The notes under the pieces: model-generated
Told to the model about the DNA's origin: nothing
Databases searched by the model: none
What the model saw: only the letters and a program-made list of their open reading frames with translations
Shown here: positions 7,217-10,481 of the stretch, one piece after another
Position numbering within the stretch: position 1 is the stretch's first letter
Layout: every line of letters begins with the position of its first letter
From: Pseudomonadota bacterium
Lineage (GTDB): Bacteria > Pseudomonadota > Alphaproteobacteria > RF32 > CAG-239
Length of the DNA: 10,481 nt
Reading direction: 5' to 3'
Assembly (NCBI GenBank): GCA_021617435.1
Contig: JAJWCP010000048.1
Location: 1-10,481, forward strand
Translations under genes and position numbers: made by a program

Positions 7217-8491
7217 ATGAAAAACTTAAAAATTTCAGCAATGGCAATGCTCATGTGTTTAGGCGCTGCAAATGCTCATGCCGCAGGTTATCAGTTAAAC
7301 GAATTTTCAACTACCGGCTTGGGTCGTTCATTTGCCGGTTTGGGCGTCGTCGGTGATGACTTTTCGGCGATGGCTTATAACCCCGCCGGTATGACTTTGG
7401 TTAAACGTTCCGGTTTTCAGCTCGGTGTTGCCGCAACTGAAATTGCTTCTACCGCCAAAACTAAAGAAGGCGATGATGAAATGGACTTTTTTGTGCCGTT
7501 GCCGAGTATGTTAGGGCAATACAATGTTAATGATAAGTTGTTTTTAGGCGCCGGCGTTTATGTTCCGTACGGTTTGTCCACCCGCTACAAGAGCGACAGT
7601 CATGTTGCCGCCGCTGAGGCAGGTGTTCGCCGCTCGGAGTTGGAAGTTATTGACACCAATCTTTCCGCCGCTTATAAGGCAAGCAACAAATTGTCATTGG
7701 GCGCCAGTTTTATTTTGCGCCGCATTAAAGGCAAGCTGACTTCAAATATTAACAAAAATATTCCTCAATTTGGCGGTATGACCACTTTGGGTACCAGCGA
7801 CTTCAGAGTTAAAGGTTGGTCAACTTCATGGCACTTGGGCGCGATGTATGAATTTGATGAAAACACCCGTTTAGGTTTGTCTTACCGCTTTAAGAGCACG
7901 CAAAGCCCGAAAGGCAAGCACTACATTGATTACTATGATAATCCGATTACCACCGCTTTGCATATTACTCCGGGATTGCATAAATATCACTCTATGTCGG
8001 ATCCGGAACTGCCGGCAAGCTGGATTTTATCCGGCTATCATAAATTTGCCGAAAAATGGGGCACTTCATTCACGGTAAAATACGTTCAATGGCATCGTTT
8101 TTATGAATTTCCGGCAAATTCAACCAATCCGGCTTCACGCGACAACGGTGTTGAATATCGTTGGAAAGATGCTTGGACCTTTGCTTTGGGGCAGGATTAT
8201 TACTTAAATGACAACTGGACCTTGCGCGTTGGTACCGCTTATGACCAATCGCCGTCACGCGACAATGCGTATCGCACCAACCGTATTCCGGATACTAACC
8301 GCGTTTGGCTTTCGGCCGGTGCCAGCTATATAACCGGAAATCATCAGTTTGACTTTGGTTATGCCCACTTGTTTATGGAGCATGGTCGCACCCGTAACAG
8401 CAATCCGAACTCAGACCAATACAAAGATGCGCAAGCAAAATATTACAGCCATAGTAATATGATTGCGTTGCAGTATCAGTATAAATTTTAA
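7217..8491 (+). CDS. FadL/OMPP1-family outer-membrane transport protein
   Basis: A 424-aa outer-membrane beta-barrel of the FadL/TodX/OMPP1 family, which takes up long-chain fatty acids or other hydrophobic compounds. A Sec signal peptide (KNLKISAMAMLMCLGAANAHA) precedes the mature start at about residue 23 (AAGYQLNEFSTTGLGRSFAG). The N-terminal plug carries the family motif SAMAYNPAGM (50-59, with Asn55-Pro56-Ala57). Alternating polar/aromatic strands run to the end, and the last residue is Phe, as the barrel assembly machinery prefers. The C-terminal part (RVWLSAGASY ... FDFGYAHLF) fits the family. Length is normal. AAGGA lies 9 nt before the ATG. Cys14 is in the signal peptide but no lipobox surrounds it. 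The substrate is not known, and aromatic compounds are also possible for this family. A strong terminator follows, so it is probably a single-gene transcript. Confidence 0.92.
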   Translation: MKNLKISAMAMLMCLGAANAHAAGYQLNEFSTTGLGRSFAGLGVVGDDFSAMAYNPAGMTLVKRSGFQLGVAATEIASTAKTKEGDDEMDFFVPLPSMLGQYNVNDKLFLGAGVYVPYGLSTRYKSDSHVAAAEAGVRRSELEVIDTNLSAAYKASNKLSLGASFILRRIKGKLTSNINKNIPQFGGMTTLGTSDFRVKGWSTSWHLGAMYEFDENTRLGLSYRFKSTQSPKGKHYIDYYDNPITTALHITPGLHKYHSMSDPELPASWILSGYHKFAEKWGTSFTVKYVQWHRFYEFPANSTNPASRDNGVEYRWKDAWTFALGQDYYLNDNWTLRVGTAYDQSPSRDNAYRTNRIPDTNRVWLSAGASYITGNHQFDFGYAHLFMEHGRTRNSNPNSDQYKDAQAKYYSHSNMIALQYQYKF

Positions 8492-8510
8492 TAACTTTAT
8501 TTAATCCAAC

Positions 8511-8550
8511 AAAAAGTCCTTGTGCTTGTCTGGTTGCACAGGGATTTTTT
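8511..8550 (+). terminator. Terminator of the FadL-like gene
   Basis: AAAAAGTCCTTGTGC (8511-8525) pairs with GCACAGGGATTTTTT (8536-8550), a 15-bp stem with two G-T wobbles around a 10-nt loop, ending in six T. It starts 20 nt after the porin stop codon. The A-run on the left lets it also work weakly in the other direction. Confidence 0.93.
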
Positions 8551-8611
8551 GTGGTCCGAGATTAGGAGTTTGTTAAGCAAAAAATATGATAATATAGTAG
8601 TTTTAATCAAT

Positions 8612-8800
8612 ATGTATAACCGCAATATAAATAATCAGCGGCAGACCGATTTTTTAAGCGTTTTGGCAGATATTTATCGGTTTTTGAAGCAAAATAACCT
8701 GCTTGCAAAATATAAACAGGCTTATGATAGTTATTTTAACTGTATGGTGCAGGGTATGGTAAAAAACAAAAACTTGAGCCGCACTGATTTTGGAAGGTGA
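8612..8800 (+). CDS. Small protein of unknown function before the glycosyltransferase
   Basis: A possible 62-aa protein, not recognised. It is mostly helical and basic, with no signal peptide or membrane segment (NINNQRQTDFLSVLADIYRF, then LAKYKQAYDSYFNCMV, ending in SRTDFGR). The longer frame beginning with GTG at 8522 is rejected because that codon is inside the porin terminator stem. The ATG at 8612 has no Shine-Dalgarno site. AGGAG at 8564-8568 is too far upstream of it and only 1 nt from an in-frame TTG at 8570. The stop codon lies 5 nt before the glycosyltransferase ATG, and that gene's ribosome site is in the last codons, so translational coupling is likely if the ORF is real. It could also be only a leader of that gene. 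Confidence 0.5.
   Translation: MYNRNINNQRQTDFLSVLADIYRFLKQNNLLAKYKQAYDSYFNCMVQGMVKNKNLSRTDFGR
8792..8797 (+). promoter_or_regulatory. Ribosome binding site of the glycosyltransferase
   Basis: GGAAGG ends 8 nt before the ATG at 8806. This favours that ATG over the GTG at 8797, which overlaps the site itself. Confidence 0.75.
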
Positions 8801-8805
8801 AGTTT

Positions 8806-10059
8806 ATGAGATTAAGGTATAACGTTTCAGCTGAAAATAATCACCGTTGTAAAAAAAATATTTTGCTTGTGTCGCATGAGATGAGCTATACCGGAGCCTG
8901 TCATTCATTGCTCCGAATCTGCAAGGTGCTGAAAGGCAGGTACAACTTAACGGTCTGGACTAAAAAGCAAGGATTGTTTGAGCAAGAATTTGCCGCGCAA
9001 GGCATCAAGGTTGAGTTGGTAGATAAGCACAATGCGGAAAAGTTGTTAAAAGATTCCGGCAAAATATTCAGTCTTGCTATTTGCAACACGATTGTTACTG
9101 ATGATATTTATAATATTTTGCGGCTCAAAATGCCGACTATCTGGTATATTCACGAGGCGCAAAATTTGGATTACTTTTTTCAAAAGGATAAGTCAAAAAT
9201 TGACACATTGCGGCGGGCAACAGGCGTTTACTCGGTGAGAGAGTATGCTAAGGCTTATATTGCCAAATTTTGCAATAATAAGGTCAGGGTGGTGCATAAT
9301 TGCATTGAAGATTTTAATGACGGGCATAAAAAAGAATATCTTAAAGGCGACAAGCTGCATATTTTGATGTTAGGAACCTTTAATCCATGCAAAGCATTCT
9401 GGGTGGCAGTTGAAGCTATAAAAATGCTGCCGAAGGTTTATCAGAAGAAGGTGGATTTAACGATTGCCGGAGAGATGTTTAAAACCGATGAATATTGTTA
9501 TCAGCCGGTGTTAAATGATATGGCAAAGCTCCCCAATGCGCGGCATGTGGGGTTGATTACGGATTTAAATGTTAAAATTGAAGCATACAAACAGGCGGAT
9601 ATTGTGATTGTGCCGAGTACCGATGAAAGCTGTTCGTTGGTGGTTTTAGAGGCAATGATGATGGGTGTGCCGGTGATTGTTTCAAACAATGTGGGCGCTA
9701 AATATTTGCTGGATAAAAGCAACGGGTGGATATTTAAAACCGGAGATACCGGCGCTTTGGCAAAAATTTTGCGTAAAATTTTAGAAAATAAAGCTGATGT
9801 TGCCGCTATGGGCAAAGCCGCGCGGCAAAAATATTTGCAAAATGCGACTATGGATGTTTATGAAAAGAATATTTTGAAAATGGCGCGCGATAATATCGGC
9901 AACAGCAAGCTTATCGGCAACGCGGCGGCGCAGTTTTTGCATACTTTACCGCGTAGACTTTTTAATGTTAGCGCTGAAAAATCGGGCAAAGGCAAATGGT
10001 ATGTTAAGGTTAATGTTTTAGGGTTGAAACTTAAATTTAAAAAATCCGGCGCGGCTTAA
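8806..10059 (+). CDS. GT4-type glycosyltransferase
   Basis: A 417-aa GT-B fold enzyme that likely moves a sugar from a nucleotide-sugar onto a lipopolysaccharide, capsule or other surface glycan at the cytoplasmic side of the membrane. The N-terminal Rossmann-like half begins with KNILLVSHEMSYTGACHSLL (17-36), where GACHSL replaces the GG-loop seen in many GT4 enzymes. The C-terminal half starts at HILMLGTFNPCKAF (185-198) and has the retaining-GT motif E274-X7-E282 in DESCSLVVLEAMMMGVPVI, then NGWIFKTGDTGAL. After the catalytic domain a basic tail (RRLFNVSAEKSGKGKWY, then VLGLKLKFKK) resembles the short tails on many gut-bacterial surface-glycan transferases. The segment NVSAE occurs both at residues 6-10 and 387-391. 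Donor and acceptor are not readable. No terminator follows directly. The small ORF upstream is probably on the same transcript. Confidence 0.9.
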   Translation: MRLRYNVSAENNHRCKKNILLVSHEMSYTGACHSLLRICKVLKGRYNLTVWTKKQGLFEQEFAAQGIKVELVDKHNAEKLLKDSGKIFSLAICNTIVTDDIYNILRLKMPTIWYIHEAQNLDYFFQKDKSKIDTLRRATGVYSVREYAKAYIAKFCNNKVRVVHNCIEDFNDGHKKEYLKGDKLHILMLGTFNPCKAFWVAVEAIKMLPKVYQKKVDLTIAGEMFKTDEYCYQPVLNDMAKLPNARHVGLITDLNVKIEAYKQADIVIVPSTDESCSLVVLEAMMMGVPVIVSNNVGAKYLLDKSNGWIFKTGDTGALAKILRKILENKADVAAMGKAARQKYLQNATMDVYEKNILKMARDNIGNSKLIGNAAAQFLHTLPRRLFNVSAEKSGKGKWYVKVNVLGLKLKFKKSGAA

Positions 10060-10064
10060 AATGT

Positions 10065-10092
10065 TTGACAAATTTTTTTATAGTGCTACGCT
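10065..10092 (+). promoter_or_regulatory. Promoter of the small membrane-protein gene
   Basis: A consensus TTGACA (10065-10070) is followed after 16 nt by TACGCT (10087-10092) with an extended -10 TGC just before it (10084-10086). It lies 6 nt after the glycosyltransferase stop and would leave a leader of about 34 nt. Confidence 0.55.
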
Positions 10093-10132
10093 GTAAACCT
10101 AAATATAATTATTAACAATAAAAATTTTGAGT

Positions 10133-10420
10133 ATGGAACTTATTGGAATTATTATCATCTTGTTGCTTTCGTTTATTCCCGCGCTTAGTGCCGGAATAGC
10201 AAAGGGTTTTCAGCGGGCGATGCTCGTTTCAATGGTAGTTAATTTGGCGGTTTTAGTCATCTTCTGTTGCTTTGTGATTTTTTCAGAAGTGACGGACGAA
10301 AGCTATCTGTTCTTTTTGCCATACGCTTGTTATTTTGTGGTAAAACTGGTGTTTTATCGCTTAAAATACGGCGAGTTGTGGCCGATGTATCAAGGCAAAG
10401 ATCCGTTTGAAAAGATATGA
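10133..10420 (+). CDS. Small three-helix inner-membrane protein of unknown function
   Basis: A 95-aa protein with three hydrophobic segments at about residues 2-22, 29-51 and 57-75, and a polar tail (RLKYGELWPMYQGKDPFEKI). The Lys/Arg pair between helices 1 and 2 and the acidic stretch SEVTDES between 2 and 3 suggest the first loop is cytoplasmic and the second periplasmic, with the tail inside. No catalytic motif is seen and I do not recognise the family. The ATG at 10133 is chosen over a TTG two codons upstream. Its ribosome site is weak (TTGAG only), so expression may be modest. It appears to have its own promoter and ends about 30 nt before a hairpin. Confidence 0.7.
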   Translation: MELIGIIIILLLSFIPALSAGIAKGFQRAMLVSMVVNLAVLVIFCCFVIFSEVTDESYLFFLPYACYFVVKLVFYRLKYGELWPMYQGKDPFEKI

Positions 10421-10448
10421 GGTTCTTTGTTTACAAAAGTGCATATTA

Positions 10449-10478
10449 CAAAAGGTGGCGGATTTTCCCCACCTTTTG
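10449..10478. terminator. Terminator-like hairpin at the right edge
   Basis: CAAAAGGTGG (10449-10458) pairs perfectly with CCACCTTTTG (10469-10478) around a 10-nt loop. TTTT ends the stem on the plus strand and AAAA begins it, so it could act in either direction. The window ends three bases later, so the full tail cannot be judged. Confidence 0.7.
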
Positions 10479-10481
10479 GTA

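Noticed and set aside
7217..7285. Lipoprotein signal in the FadL-like protein (Cys14)
   Set aside because: The residues before the Cys do not form a lipobox, and the normal signal-peptidase I site AHA lies downstream.
8522..8611. Extension of the small ORF from a GTG at 8522
   Set aside because: The codon lies inside the stem of the terminator of the porin gene.

Overview
The window looks like a chromosomal segment of an AT-rich alphaproteobacterium. The main evidence is the GroES/GroEL pair: GroEL follows the alphaproteobacterial pattern closely across its full length (MAAKDIEFG start, [25 protein letters not shown]). A FadL-type outer-membrane protein and several Sec signal peptides point to a Gram-negative envelope. 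The combination of AT-rich coding with these proteins would suit a host- or gut-associated lineage, but that is inference. No tRNA, rRNA, CRISPR array, insertion sequence, prophage or plasmid gene was found.

Layout. (1) 91-2574, minus strand: a membrane-bound proton-pumping pyrophosphatase (hppA) ending at a strong hairpin terminator. (2) 2715-3488, minus strand: a secreted ankyrin-repeat protein. (3) 3489-3663: a divergent control region, leading into groES-groEL (3664-5617) on the plus strand. A bidirectional terminator follows groEL. (4) 5684-7070, minus strand: an acetyltransferase-Nudix fusion enzyme, and upstream of it an HxlR-family regulator. (5) 7071-7216: a second divergent control region with a 16-bp palindrome. 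(6) 7217-8491, plus strand: the FadL/OMPP1-type outer-membrane protein, closed by a terminator. (7) 8612-10059, plus strand: a small unknown protein lying 5 nt before a GT4-type glycosyltransferase. (8) 10133-10420: a small three-helix membrane protein with a good promoter in front of it, and a terminator-like hairpin at the right edge.

How the genes work together. This is mostly a housekeeping region made of short independent transcription units, separated by well-formed terminators. The pyrophosphatase conserves energy from PPi, and groESL folds proteins. The regulator, fusion enzyme and FadL-like porin share one divergent locus and may form a small regulated unit. The small ORF and glycosyltransferase look like one transcript, probably for surface-glycan synthesis. 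I do not see a clear undescribed defence or mobile system. The less ordinary points are the acetyltransferase-Nudix fusion, the Cys-His-Cys in the GroEL tail, palindromes in the two divergent regions, the small ORF before the glycosyltransferase, and a motif shared by the two ends of that glycosyltransferase.

Start-site corrections matter here. The longest open frames of four genes run past the likely start. For the Nudix fusion the extended start codon falls inside a -35 box, and for the small ORF it falls inside a terminator stem.
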